A stretch of 5,586 nucleotides of DNA from an uncultured Microbacterium sp. (GTDB lineage Bacteria > Actinomycetota > Actinomycetes > Actinomycetales > Microbacteriaceae), in assembly GCA_937926065.1 (NCBI GenBank), contig CALANM010000177.1:1-5586 (forward strand). Direction: 5' to 3'. The position numbers and the translations under genes are program-made. The first letter of the stretch is position 1. Every line of letters starts with the position of its first letter. Of this stretch, positions 5,553 to 5,586 are shown one piece after another. The notes under the pieces were generated by a model. That model was not told the origin of the DNA, ran no database searches, and saw nothing but the letters and a program-made list of their open reading frames with translations.

Positions 5553-5586
5553 CCCCCCGCAACACCCTCCGTGCCCGCGGCGCTTG
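5553..5586. other. Downstream flank with no recognisable feature
   Basis: The 34 bases after the TAA of the lipoprotein gene are C-rich and contain no hairpin with a T-tract, so the operon may continue beyond the window. No start codon with a good ribosome binding site is visible. Whether an ATPase or glycosidase gene follows cannot be told. Confidence 0.5.

Overview
This is a GC-rich window (roughly 70% GC by eye) with actinobacterial features. Codons mostly end in G or C, intergenic gaps are short, genes overlap by 4 to 8 bases, the solute-binding protein is a lipoprotein, and a sugar ABC importer appears without its own ATPase gene. Repeated GGATGCC/GGCATCC words with otherwise less-used synonymous codons look like Microbacteriaceae, probably Microbacterium or a relative. 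That assignment is inference from style, not from a marker gene.

Layout, all genes on the + strand. (1) 48-1127 encodes a YcaQ/AlkZ-like (HTH_42) winged-helix protein, a family that includes DNA glycosylases acting on crosslinks and bulky adducts. It may be translated from a leaderless mRNA. A compact hairpin terminator at 1150-1173 closes the unit. (2) A TTGACA-type promoter begins six bases after the terminator and carries an AT-rich, repeat-containing operator candidate (1193-1229). (3) A four-gene cluster follows: a ROK-family regulator (1258-2475), two MalF/MalG-type sugar ABC permeases (2472-3428 and 3421-4239) and a family 1 sugar-binding lipoprotein (4290-5552). The first three genes overlap in series. 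The binding-protein gene follows a 50-base gap and has its own strong ribosome binding site. The last 34 bases hold nothing recognisable.

How they work together: the lipoprotein would capture an oligosaccharide or monosaccharide outside the membrane, and the two permeases would form the channel. An ATPase encoded elsewhere, as with the shared MsiK-type ATPases of actinobacteria, would power import. The ROK protein keeps its DNA-binding and zinc motifs but has lost its sugar-kinase residues, so it is a sugar-sensing regulator, probably controlling its own operon through the operator upstream. The substrate cannot be told from the sequence, since no glycoside hydrolase or catabolic gene is in view.

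This is mostly an ordinary carbohydrate-uptake locus. The points most worth a second look are the Lys in place of Gln in the presumed glycosylase motif, the operator candidate, the degenerate ROK active site, and the GGATGCC/GGCATCC context bias. I found no CRISPR array, mobile element, tRNA or rRNA.
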